Shown in pieces: positions 19,526 to 28,370 of a stretch of 42,898 nt of DNA. Position numbers and translations under genes: made by a program. The DNA is from Rickettsiales bacterium. GTDB lineage: Bacteria; Pseudomonadota; Alphaproteobacteria; Micavibrionales; GCA-2720935. The notes beneath the pieces were generated by a model. That model was not told the origin of the DNA. It ran no database searches and saw nothing but the letters and a program-made list of their open reading frames with translations. Every line of letters begins with the position of its first letter. Positions within the stretch are counted from its first letter, which is position 1. The stretch spans positions 13,588 to 56,485 of the forward strand of contig PBIV01000016.1 of the NCBI GenBank assembly GCA_002720935.1, in the 5' to 3' direction.

Positions 19526-20092
19526 TTATAAGAGTTTGATTAAATCTTCTAGAGCATTGTCTTGCAACCACATTTGAGGCGAAGGCATAATAAATTCAAC
19601 CTTCATATCAATCAGCTCCCTTGCTTGATCAACAGAAGAACACCCCCAAGCAACAGCAGGCACTTCAAAACTCTCTACCCACCATTTGATAAGCTCTGTC
19701 TCCGCCACAGGAAAAGCGATATAATCAGCGCCAGCCTCTGCGATTTCCATCGCTTCATGCTTATCCCCAATAGGACCAGCGCCCAAAGACAGGTTTTTAT
19801 TTTCTTTTCGAAGGCTCTTAACCGTCGGAACAGTCGCTTGAAATAAATGATAACCACCAAGCGAGTTTTTAACGCTTTTAACATCCATGTCAGGCGCATG
19901 ATTGAGCATCAGGGCGACATCATTTGCGATCTGATCATTTTCCATGAGTAGGTGTTCAATTAAATGAATATTGTGTGATAAGAAGGCTTGAACGCTTTTC
20001 TCAGTCAGAAATTCTTTTAATCGTCCAATTTGTTTTGAATTTTGTTCAATTCCAAATGGTGCTTGTAGATAAAGCGCTGTTGTCGCTGTCAT
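19526..20092 (-). CDS. Divergent thiamine-phosphate synthase/TenI-like TIM-barrel protein
   Basis: LGAGPIGDKHEAMEIAEAGADYIAFP resembles the ThiE C-terminal phosphate-binding half; adjacent to the aldolase gene. Confidence 0.6.
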   Translation of the reverse strand: MTATTALYLQAPFGIEQNSKQIGRLKEFLTEKSVQAFLSHNIHLIEHLLMENDQIANDVALMLNHAPDMDVKSVKNSLGGYHLFQATVPTVKSLRKENKNLSLGAGPIGDKHEAMEIAEAGADYIAFPVAETELIKWWVESFEVPAVAWGCSSVDQARELIDMKVEFIMPSPQMWLQDNALEDLIKLL

Positions 20093-20112
20093 TTTTTAAC
20101 AAACCTATAAAT

Positions 20113-21045
20113 CTAAACGTCTTTGCCTTGATAGATTTTCATCATATCTTTAAGCAATTTAATGCCTTCTGCCTTTGGTCTTTGGAAAGCATTACGCCCA
20201 ATGATAGAGCCATTTCCGCCGCCTTCATAAATAGCACGTGCATCATCAAGAACACCCTCATCGCCTTTTTTACCACCACCAGAGAAAATAACGATGCGAC
20301 GACCATTAAAGCAACATTGTTTAATGTGAGCAACGCGCTCAGCCATAGTGGAGCGAGCAATGTTTTCGGCCTCATATACTTTTTTTGCTTCTGGTAATTC
20401 TAAATGATCGCTTGGTAATTTTACTTTTACGATATGAGCACCCAACTGGCATGCCATATGAGCACCATAACCAATAATATCAAGAGCTGTTTCGCCATCT
20501 TTTGTTAAAAAACCACCACGTGTATATGACCAGATTACGGTTGCAATGCCATATTCTTTTGCTTCATTTGAAAGTTCTCTGATCTCTTCATACATTTCAT
20601 AGCTGCCTTCAGAACCAGGATAAATTGTAAATCCAATCGCCGCACAGCCTAAACGTACAGCATCTGATACTGACGCAGTAACTGCTTGGTTCGGGATATC
20701 AGAGTTTGGGTATAATGAATTTGCAGAGTTCATTTTTAAGATTGTTGGGATTTGGCCAAGGAATGTATCCGCACCAGCTTCTAAAAAGCCAAGTGGTGCC
20801 GCATAGGCATTACAGCCCGATTCGATGGCGAGTGAGTAATGATAATGTGGATCATAGCCCTCATCATTAACCTCAAATGAGCGAGCGGGCCCATGCTCAA
20901 ATCCTTGGTCAACGGGAAGAATAACCATTTTACCAGTCCCCGCCAAAGTACCTGTGCACATGATGCGTGCTAAATTGGTCTTGGTTGCAATTGTATCAGC
21001 TTCATAATTTGATAAAATTTTCTTTACGGCTCTGGTTACTCGCAT
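20113..21045 (-). CDS. Class I (DhnA/FbaB-type) fructose-bisphosphate aldolase
   Basis: VILPVDQGFEHGPARSF, HIVKVKLPSD, VIFSGGGKKGDEGVLDDARAIYEGGGNGSIIGRNAFQRP. Confidence 0.92.
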   Translation of the reverse strand: MRVTRAVKKILSNYEADTIATKTNLARIMCTGTLAGTGKMVILPVDQGFEHGPARSFEVNDEGYDPHYHYSLAIESGCNAYAAPLGFLEAGADTFLGQIPTILKMNSANSLYPNSDIPNQAVTASVSDAVRLGCAAIGFTIYPGSEGSYEMYEEIRELSNEAKEYGIATVIWSYTRGGFLTKDGETALDIIGYGAHMACQLGAHIVKVKLPSDHLELPEAKKVYEAENIARSTMAERVAHIKQCCFNGRRIVIFSGGGKKGDEGVLDDARAIYEGGGNGSIIGRNAFQRPKAEGIKLLKDMMKIYQGKDV

Positions 21046-21089
21046 TCTTTTTCTCCCTTAATGTATTTTTAAAAGTTAATAAATCTTGT

Positions 21090-21722
21090 TTAAATTTCTT
21101 CTGTTTCAAAGTCTACACTTAAATCTAATGCTTTTGAAGCAATGTTATAGCTGTAGCCTGCACGGGCAAGAGACGCAAGGTCTTTTTGTTTTGATTTCTC
21201 GTCTTTTTTACGGCGATAAATGCCTAATTTCTTGCGTTTTATATAGGTGAGGGCTGCTTTTAACTCGGGGTCATTGATAGTATCAATATCATCATCCATG
21301 CGATCAAAGCGTTGATTGTCTTCGGCATCAATCTCATCAATCACATGAGAGATAAGATCATCATCAACACCTTTTAATTTAATGCGCTGGATGATCTTTC
21401 GCTTTCCTTCGCCTTTCCTGCGATAGCTTCTAACTTGGCCTCTGGTATAGGCCTCGTCATTTAAATAACCAAGCTTGATGAGTTTTTCGATTAACTCTTC
21501 TAAGCTTTCAAAATGTTTGCTTGGGTTTTCTTCATAATGTTTTGAAGAGCGGATAATTTTACGGCTCATCACTTGACGAAAATTATCGATAGAAGAAGAG
21601 TAGCGCTCTAAATAATACATCCCACTTCTGAAAAGATACTCTGGTGATATTTTACGAGGAGGGCGTGGCTCTCTTTTCTTATCTTTCTTGTCCTCGTTAC
21701 TTGTCATTTCTATGCTATTCAA
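21090..21722 (-). CDS. recX: RecX-family regulatory protein
   Basis: SSIDNFRQVMSRKI...LIEKLIKLGYLNDEAYTRGQVRSYRRKGEGKRKIIQRIKLKGVDDDLI; RecX helical-repeat pattern. Start may be internal (MTSNEDKK, 21707). Confidence 0.85.
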   Translation of the reverse strand: MNSIEMTSNEDKKDKKREPRPPRKISPEYLFRSGMYYLERYSSSIDNFRQVMSRKIIRSSKHYEENPSKHFESLEELIEKLIKLGYLNDEAYTRGQVRSYRRKGEGKRKIIQRIKLKGVDDDLISHVIDEIDAEDNQRFDRMDDDIDTINDPELKAALTYIKRKKLGIYRRKKDEKSKQKDLASLARAGYSYNIASKALDLSVDFETEEI

Positions 21723-21774
21723 CTATATATTATTGCCTAAAGGTTTAATGGGAATCGGTAATAAGGATTATAAA

Positions 21775-22575
21775 ATGAACCAACCAACATTAAAAGTAAG
21801 AGAATTCGGTTTAATTAACTGGGTTGGCTTTAAAACGCTTTATGTCAGAGAAGTTCAGCGTTTTATGAATGTTTACTTACAAACAATTATTGCGCCTGTA
21901 ATTACAACATTATTGTTCTTTGCGATTTTCTCGCTTGCGCTTGGTGGTGCTGAGCGTGAGGTTTGGGGTATGTCATTTATGACGTTTTTAGCCCCTGGCT
22001 TGTTGATGATGACAATGGTGCAAAATGCCTTTGCCAATCCATCTTCATCGCTCGTAATCTCTAAAATTCAAGGCAATATCGTTGATGTTTTGATGCCTCC
22101 TTTATCAAATTTAGAATTATCGTTGGGCTGGCTTTTAGGCTCCGTGACAAGAGGGTTTTGTATTGGCGTTTTGGGTTGGTTAGCGCTAAACATCTTTTAT
22201 CCAGTGCCCTTAGAGCACCCATTGTTGACTTTCTTATTTGGGTTTTTAGGCTGCACAATGCTTTCTTTATTAGGGATTGTTGCAGGGATTTGGGCGGATA
22301 AATTTGATCATATTGCCTCTGTTACAAACTTTGTTGTGACACCTTTGACGTTCTTGTCGGGTACATTTTATTCAATTGATACATTGCCAGAGACATGGGA
22401 AGTATTAGCCCATTATAATCCGTTCTTTTACATGATTGATGGGTTTCGATTTGGTCTCATTGGACAGTCAGATTCTGATCCTTATGTGGGGTTAATCTGG
22501 CTTCTTGCATCCAATGCAGTTTTGTGGTTCTTTATGCTGTTTATCCTGAAAAAAGGGTATAAAATCAAAAGCTAA
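21775..22575 (+). CDS. ABC-2 type transporter permease
   Basis: MNQPTLKVREFGLINWVGFKTLYVREVQRFMNVYLQTIIAPVITTLLFFAIFSLALG..., six-TM ABC-2 pattern; ATG 21775 after ATAAGGATTATAAA. The track ORF starts at 21688 inside the recX 5' end. Confidence 0.88.
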   Translation: MNQPTLKVREFGLINWVGFKTLYVREVQRFMNVYLQTIIAPVITTLLFFAIFSLALGGAEREVWGMSFMTFLAPGLLMMTMVQNAFANPSSSLVISKIQGNIVDVLMPPLSNLELSLGWLLGSVTRGFCIGVLGWLALNIFYPVPLEHPLLTFLFGFLGCTMLSLLGIVAGIWADKFDHIASVTNFVVTPLTFLSGTFYSIDTLPETWEVLAHYNPFFYMIDGFRFGLIGQSDSDPYVGLIWLLASNAVLWFFMLFILKKGYKIKS

Positions 22576-22597
22576 GATATAGATTTTAAAGGTAAAA

Positions 22598-23515
22598 ATG
22601 AAAACATCAGCGAATGATAATATTGTTGAAGGGGCATCGGACGATTTAATTCAGCCGTTTCAACTTGATGCCTCTAATTTCAGAGGGCGAATAGTCCGTC
22701 TTGATCAAACAATTAATAAGATTTTATCAGCCCATAATTATCCTGATATCGTCTCTAAATTATTGGCAGAAGCCTTGTCTTTGACATGTGTTTTGGGTGC
22801 TATGCTCAAATATGAGGGGATTTTTACATTACAGATCAGTGGTAAGGGACCAATTAAGGCGCTTGTTTGTGATATCACCACAGAAGGCAGTCTGCGTGGT
22901 TATGCTGGCTTTGATAAAGAAGGGGTTGAAAAACTATCTCAATCTGATTTTTCGCTACCTCTTAAGGATTTATGCGGCGAAGGCTATCTGGCTTTTACCG
23001 TTGATCAACAAATGAGTGAGCGCTATCAAGGCATTGTTGAGCTTCAAAAAGAAAGTCTTTTAAAAACAGTATTGCATTATTTTGAGCAATCAGAGCAGAT
23101 CAAAACCGCCATAGAGGTTGAAGCGGAAAAGATTGATGGTCAGTGGATTTCTGGGGCGATTATGTTGCAGAAACTTCCCGAAGATGAAAAGAAGAATGAT
23201 AGCCATGTTGAAGATTGGAAGCGTAGTGAGGTCTTGCTTCATACATGTAAACAAGAAGAGATTTTGGATAAAGAGCTTCATTTGAATGATCTTCTTTACC
23301 GTCTCTTTAATGAAGAAGGCGTTATTGTATTCCAACCGATGGAGCTACGCCACGCTTGCCGTTGTTCAAAAGAAAAGGTTTTGAACGTTTTACTTACTTT
23401 GAGTGAAGACGACCTTGATCATGCGCAAAAAGATGGCTCAATAGAGATGGTTTGCGAATTTTGCAGCCATAAGTATAATTTCCAAAAAGACGATATCTTA
23501 AAACAAAAAGAATAA
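22598..23515 (+). CDS. hslO: Hsp33 redox-regulated chaperone
   Basis: Hsp33 fold and C-terminal redox zinc site CRCS...CEFCSHKY. Confidence 0.93.
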   Translation: MKTSANDNIVEGASDDLIQPFQLDASNFRGRIVRLDQTINKILSAHNYPDIVSKLLAEALSLTCVLGAMLKYEGIFTLQISGKGPIKALVCDITTEGSLRGYAGFDKEGVEKLSQSDFSLPLKDLCGEGYLAFTVDQQMSERYQGIVELQKESLLKTVLHYFEQSEQIKTAIEVEAEKIDGQWISGAIMLQKLPEDEKKNDSHVEDWKRSEVLLHTCKQEEILDKELHLNDLLYRLFNEEGVIVFQPMELRHACRCSKEKVLNVLLTLSEDDLDHAQKDGSIEMVCEFCSHKYNFQKDDILKQKE

Positions 23516-23531
23516 AAAAGAAGGACGATCA

Positions 23532-24131
23532 ATGTTTAAAACAAAATCATACCTAAACTCATTCATTATTTTATGCGCTGTATTTCTAACGGTTTCATGC
23601 GCAAGCGATACGCAATCTGTTTGGCAAAAGCCAGAGATGACATTTAGCTATATTAATGATCCTGTGATGCTTGATATCGCGCAAAGCTATGTATCTAGCA
23701 AAGCCTCTAGCGATATTTACACGGATGAAAATGGCATGGTTCGTTATCCATTGTTAAAGAATGAAGAGAATGTTTTAGCGCGCTTGGTTAATAACCGTGT
23801 TCGCCCAACTGGTGGTGCAAATGTTTTATCGCTTACAATTGAGCGTTCAGATGTGATTGAAAAACCTATCGAACCTGAAGATGGCTTAGAGGCGATGTTT
23901 ACAATTCAAAACTCTCAAGTTTTGGACGCTTACTTAACTGTCTTTGTTGAGCTTCTTGATCCAAATAACAGACCTTTACAAGCACACAGAGTTCAAGTGA
24001 AAAGAAAAGTTTCTATCCCATCAAATGCTTCACTAAATGAAAAAAACAAGATTGTTTTTGAGCTGAGCGAAGCTGTTTTAAAAGACTTTGATCAGAAGTT
24101 CACAGAAATTCTAAAGCGTCACTATTTTTAA
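23532..24131 (+). CDS. Hypothetical lipoprotein
   Basis: Signal plus lipobox ILCAVFLTVSCASDT; SD AGAAGGACG upstream of the ATG. Confidence 0.7.
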   Translation: MFKTKSYLNSFIILCAVFLTVSCASDTQSVWQKPEMTFSYINDPVMLDIAQSYVSSKASSDIYTDENGMVRYPLLKNEENVLARLVNNRVRPTGGANVLSLTIERSDVIEKPIEPEDGLEAMFTIQNSQVLDAYLTVFVELLDPNNRPLQAHRVQVKRKVSIPSNASLNEKNKIVFELSEAVLKDFDQKFTEILKRHYF

Positions 24132-24139
24132 AAAAGATA

Positions 24140-25582
24140 TTATTTTGTCCAGAATTGCGGTGTGAAGACAACCAATACTGTGAAGAGCTCTAAGCGCCCC
24201 ATTAACATGCAAATCGATAAAACCCATTTTGCAGGGTCAGGCAGGCTGGAGAAATTCCCAGCAGGCCCAATGATGTCCCCAAGGCCAGGGCCAACGTTAG
24301 AGATGGCTGTCGCAGCCCCTGACATTGCTGTTAGGTAATCCAATCCTAAAAACTGTAGGATAAGGGCAGCCACAATAAAACAAACCCCATAAACGAACAC
24401 AAAGCTTAAAACTGATAGCGGGATATCAGAGCTAATCGTTCTTTTGTTATAGGTCGGCTGGAAGACGCCATGCGGATATAAAAGCTGTTTGATCTGGGTT
24501 TTTGCAATTGAATAAATAATCTGAACACGGAAGATTTTAATCGCACAAGTGGTCGATCCCGCACAGCCACCGATAAATGAGATAAAGAACATAAAACCAA
24601 CGGCAAAACTTCCCCATGCCATATAATCAGCAGATGCATATCCTGTTCCTGTCATCACAGACGTAATATTGAAAGAGGCCTGTATGAGTGATTGTTCAAG
24701 CGTATAAAGCTCATGATAGTAAAGATATATAACCATGAGGGAGATCGCGCTTAATAAAATCCCTAAAAATGTTCTAACTTGTGTATCAACAAATAAAGCT
24801 TTCCAGTCGCCACGAACACCTTTCAAATAAAGCACGAAAGGCAGCCCAGCAATAACCATGAATGAAAAGCCAATAATACGGATACTGTCATTGGCAAAAT
24901 GCCCAACAGAGGCATCGTATGTCGAAAAACCACCTGTTGCGATCGTTGTCATGGCGTGATTAACGGCATCAAAGCCATTCATACCGTTGGAGGCATAAAG
25001 GATCGCACAACACAAAGTTAGAAATGTGTATAACACACCAATTGATCCAGCGAGGTTTGCCGCACGGGGAAGAACTTTTTCGCTCTCGGACGATTCTGTT
25101 TTAAATAGCTGCATACCACCAACGCGTAATAGGGGGAAGATCGATAAAGCCATTACGATGATTCCGATACCGCCTAGCCATTGCAGGATACTACGCCATA
25201 ACAGGATCCCAGGGGGCATGAAATCAAGACCTGTTAAAACCGTTGACCCTGTTGTCGATAGGCCTGACATTGCTTCAAAAAAGGCATCGGTAAAATTAAT
25301 ATGTTCATGGGCTAACCAGAATGGCAAGGCTGCGAAAAATGTAATAACAAGCCAACTAAAGCTTGTCAGAATAAAAGCTTCTCGAACGGTAATGGTAAAA
25401 TTTCCACCAGAATTAATTAGAATTAAAAAACCGCCGACAAAACTTGTCATCAGTGCAGAAACGATAAAGTTTTCCCAATCGTTATTTCCAACAGCAAAAT
25501 CTGTCAAGGCAGGGAACAACATCGTTATTGAAAGAATAACGAGAAAAATGCCAGTAACATAAAAAATAGATTTATAATTCAT
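24140..25582 (-). CDS. trkH: TrkH-family potassium uptake protein
   Basis: Multiple TM segments with SGLSTTGSTVLTGLD, TIATGGFSTYDAS, TSVMTGTGYASADY, GGCAGSTTCAIKI, AISNVGPGLG selectivity-filter repeats. Confidence 0.93.
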   Translation of the reverse strand: MNYKSIFYVTGIFLVILSITMLFPALTDFAVGNNDWENFIVSALMTSFVGGFLILINSGGNFTITVREAFILTSFSWLVITFFAALPFWLAHEHINFTDAFFEAMSGLSTTGSTVLTGLDFMPPGILLWRSILQWLGGIGIIVMALSIFPLLRVGGMQLFKTESSESEKVLPRAANLAGSIGVLYTFLTLCCAILYASNGMNGFDAVNHAMTTIATGGFSTYDASVGHFANDSIRIIGFSFMVIAGLPFVLYLKGVRGDWKALFVDTQVRTFLGILLSAISLMVIYLYYHELYTLEQSLIQASFNITSVMTGTGYASADYMAWGSFAVGFMFFISFIGGCAGSTTCAIKIFRVQIIYSIAKTQIKQLLYPHGVFQPTYNKRTISSDIPLSVLSFVFVYGVCFIVAALILQFLGLDYLTAMSGAATAISNVGPGLGDIIGPAGNFSSLPDPAKWVLSICMLMGRLELFTVLVVFTPQFWTK

Positions 25583-25675
25583 AATTTATAAAAAATGTTA
25601 AATGAGAGCTTGATCGCTTAAATAATCCGTGTTTATACTTTGTCATAAAAATAAAAAAGAACAGGTGAGATTTTC

Positions 25676-26473
25676 ATGTCAAAAAATAAACTATTACTCC
25701 AATCTATTCTAAATGAAAGAGATAAGCTAGAACAAGATCAAAATGATCTGCAAAACTCTATTCTTCCTATTTTCAAGCCTAGAGACTTACCTGATTATAT
25801 CATGGAAGTCAAAGAGTTAAGACCTGCATTTGGCCACCCCGTAAAAATGAGGGCTAATCAAGTCATTGCCTTGGCTAAGGTGTATTTGGATGACACCGCT
25901 TTTTACATGAAATCTTTAAAAGATAAAATTCCACCTGCGCCAAAAGGTTTTTTAAGTAAGCAATCAGATTTTCAAACTGTTATGGTTGATACGGCTTTTG
26001 ATTTGTCGCCTGATTTGGGGGTTTTGTTTTTACAGCTGCATTCAAAACTAACCGAAAATGAATTACAAGAAATTTTAGAAAATCCAGAAGAGCTTCATCA
26101 AAAAATAGAATTAAAGCGTCTTGGGTTAGAAAGCTTTATTGATAAATCTGACTTTGAGGATACAGCAGACCGCGTTTGGGAGTTCTCAATGATGGTTGGT
26201 GGCCCAATGATCTTTAACTTGGCTTGTATCCGTAATCATTACGGACAAGACAGCTCTGCATATAAGCAATCAAAAGTGATCATGGAAGATTGGCTGGCGG
26301 CAAGACAACAAGCCTTTGAAATCTTGGCATCTGGTAGATTGCTAAAATCACACAAACAAAACCTTGTGTTTGATAAAGATCAGTTACCAGATTGGGATTG
26401 TTTAGAAGAGCGCGCCTCATTTGCGGTTGGGCGCATGTTTAAGACATCAAAGGCAAGAAAAAACGGTCTTTAA
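25676..26473 (+). CDS. Hypothetical cytoplasmic protein, family not recognised
   Basis: 265-aa ORF with SD-like AGGTGAG before the ATG; no signal peptide. Confidence 0.75.
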   Translation: MSKNKLLLQSILNERDKLEQDQNDLQNSILPIFKPRDLPDYIMEVKELRPAFGHPVKMRANQVIALAKVYLDDTAFYMKSLKDKIPPAPKGFLSKQSDFQTVMVDTAFDLSPDLGVLFLQLHSKLTENELQEILENPEELHQKIELKRLGLESFIDKSDFEDTADRVWEFSMMVGGPMIFNLACIRNHYGQDSSAYKQSKVIMEDWLAARQQAFEILASGRLLKSHKQNLVFDKDQLPDWDCLEERASFAVGRMFKTSKARKNGL

Positions 26474-27021
26474 AGTTTGATGACTTTTGAGAGATCAGCG
26501 CTCTTTTCTTCTGGAATAAAGGCAAAACAAGATTGCACAAATTTATAGATTGGTCGTTTAAAATCAACGATGAGCTGATCAATATTGCTAAGGTCATCCC
26601 AACGCCAGTTTTGAAATTCAATCTCTTCCTCATGCGTTGTTAAATCAATCTCATCATCTTTGCCTAAATAGCGAACGGCGAGCCATTTTTGGCGTTGTCC
26701 ACGATACTTATGGCTGTGGCCTGGAACATATCCTTGGTCAATGAAGTCATAATGCGCCCAATCTTTTGTAATCGCAATCAGCTCAACATTTTTTATTCCT
26801 GTTTCTTCATCTAATTCACGCAAAGCCGCATCAATGAGGTTTGTTTCAATTTCTTGAAGTGTTACACCGCCTTGTGGTAACTGCCAAGCACCTGGAATGT
26901 CCATGCGCTCGCCAATAAATACTTTATTATCTTTGTTAAAAACCGCGATCCCCATACCAAGGCGATAGGGGCGTTCATGCATTGGAAGAATTTTATCGGT
27001 TAGACCTTCTGAAACACCCAT
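26470..27021 (-). CDS. rppH: RNA pyrophosphohydrolase (Nudix)
   Basis: YRLGMGIAVFNKDNKVFIGERMDIPGAWQLPQGGV...AALRELDEETGI Nudix box; KWLAVRYLGKDDEIDL. Confidence 0.95.
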   Translation of the reverse strand: MGVSEGLTDKILPMHERPYRLGMGIAVFNKDNKVFIGERMDIPGAWQLPQGGVTLQEIETNLIDAALRELDEETGIKNVELIAITKDWAHYDFIDQGYVPGHSHKYRGQRQKWLAVRYLGKDDEIDLTTHEEEIEFQNWRWDDLSNIDQLIVDFKRPIYKFVQSCFAFIPEEKSADLSKVIKL

Positions 27022-27041
27022 TTTAAATCTCCTGTAAGGTT

Positions 27042-28277
27042 TTATTTTGGCTCATCAATAAGCAAATTACTAAAGGGTACAAGTTGTAGTGAATTTGATC
27101 GATTAATTTTTTCTGACCATTCCGCATATGTTTTAATTGAAAGTGGGTAGGGATCAATAATACCAACAGCATAGCCAAATTCATCGGCCAATAATTCTAA
27201 GCTACGAAGCTGCCTTTCAATATCTTCTTTGATCAGAACGCTATCAACAATGAGATCAACGCTCATATAAGGGACTTCTTTTTCTTGCGCCGTGTTTTGC
27301 CCAATATTTTTATCAAGGCCAAGGCTGTTTACAAAGACGAATTGACGCCCCTTTAATTCTTCGAAAATAGGTTCTAATTGTTTAGAACTTCTAAGGAAAG
27401 CGCCGCCCATATGGTTTATAACACCAATATAGCCATTTGATTTTGATAAAATCCAATCAAGGCGCTCTAAATTTGTAGTTCTTGAAATTGTGGTTAGTAA
27501 GCCTTTAGCCCCAGGGTCCTTTACAGGATAATCAATTGGCTCCATTGGTAGCATCATTAGATACTCATAGCCATAGCGCCTTAAGAGTTTAGAATCGCGC
27601 TCAACGGTTTCACTATAAGGGTTTAGCGCAAGTGTTGTTGTATTGGGAACGGTTGTTAGAAGCACATCCAGATTATTTGATTGAAAACCGATATCTCTTA
27701 AAATAACGGCAATACGATTTTTACGAGGTAAGGCTGTAAAGTCTTTTGCGTTTTTCTGCCAAACAGGTTGATTGGGGATAACATCTAAATTTGCCTGAGG
27801 TGGTGGTGTTTGTGAGAGTTGTTCAACAATAGGATCAACTTTATCATTATCACTGATTTGATTTGATGTTGGTGTTTTTAAAGTTGTTTCAACTTCGGGT
27901 GTTTGTTGGGTACTATCTAAAGGCTCATTCTCTACCACTTTATCTTGAGTTTGTGTCTCAATAGGAGTGGTATCTGGATCTGGCGTAGCATCATTTTTAG
28001 TGACTTGTTCAGGATCCAAGCCTTCCAAGATTTCAGAAGAGAGCGTTACGTTTGTGTAAATGGAAGGAACGCGAGCTTCGCGTTTTTCCAATGTTGTCTC
28101 GGCACTGATATAAACCCATGCAAAGATAGCAACAAAGATAAGGCAAGTTGCAATAGCACTGATGATGATTTCCATGCGATTTGGTTTGCGCAGACCATCA
28201 AAAGAGTATTCATATCCATATTTTGACAATAGGGAGCCGAATTTTTCCTTAACATTTTGTAGTAGGTTCTTAATCAT
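27042..28277 (-). CDS. Divergent polysaccharide deacetylase family protein (YibQ-like)
   Basis: N-terminal TM, Pro/Thr/Gln-rich linker, then RIAVILRDIGFQ...LPMEPIDYPVKDPGAKGLLT...GYIGVINHMGGAFL. Confidence 0.88.
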   Translation of the reverse strand: MIKNLLQNVKEKFGSLLSKYGYEYSFDGLRKPNRMEIIISAIATCLIFVAIFAWVYISAETTLEKREARVPSIYTNVTLSSEILEGLDPEQVTKNDATPDPDTTPIETQTQDKVVENEPLDSTQQTPEVETTLKTPTSNQISDNDKVDPIVEQLSQTPPPQANLDVIPNQPVWQKNAKDFTALPRKNRIAVILRDIGFQSNNLDVLLTTVPNTTTLALNPYSETVERDSKLLRRYGYEYLMMLPMEPIDYPVKDPGAKGLLTTISRTTNLERLDWILSKSNGYIGVINHMGGAFLRSSKQLEPIFEELKGRQFVFVNSLGLDKNIGQNTAQEKEVPYMSVDLIVDSVLIKEDIERQLRSLELLADEFGYAVGIIDPYPLSIKTYAEWSEKINRSNSLQLVPFSNLLIDEPK

Positions 28278-28370
28278 TAAAAAATCTTATAGTTCTTATT
28301 TTAGCCTTCATTATACCCAAGAATCTTAGACATGAAAGCTATTTTGACAAAACCAAAAAGGTCTTAATGA

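Noticed and set aside
25026-25562. 178-aa + strand ORF antisense to trkH
   Set aside because: Lies entirely within the well-supported trkH gene; low-complexity, Arg/Lys/Pro-rich shadow translation with no RBS or motif.
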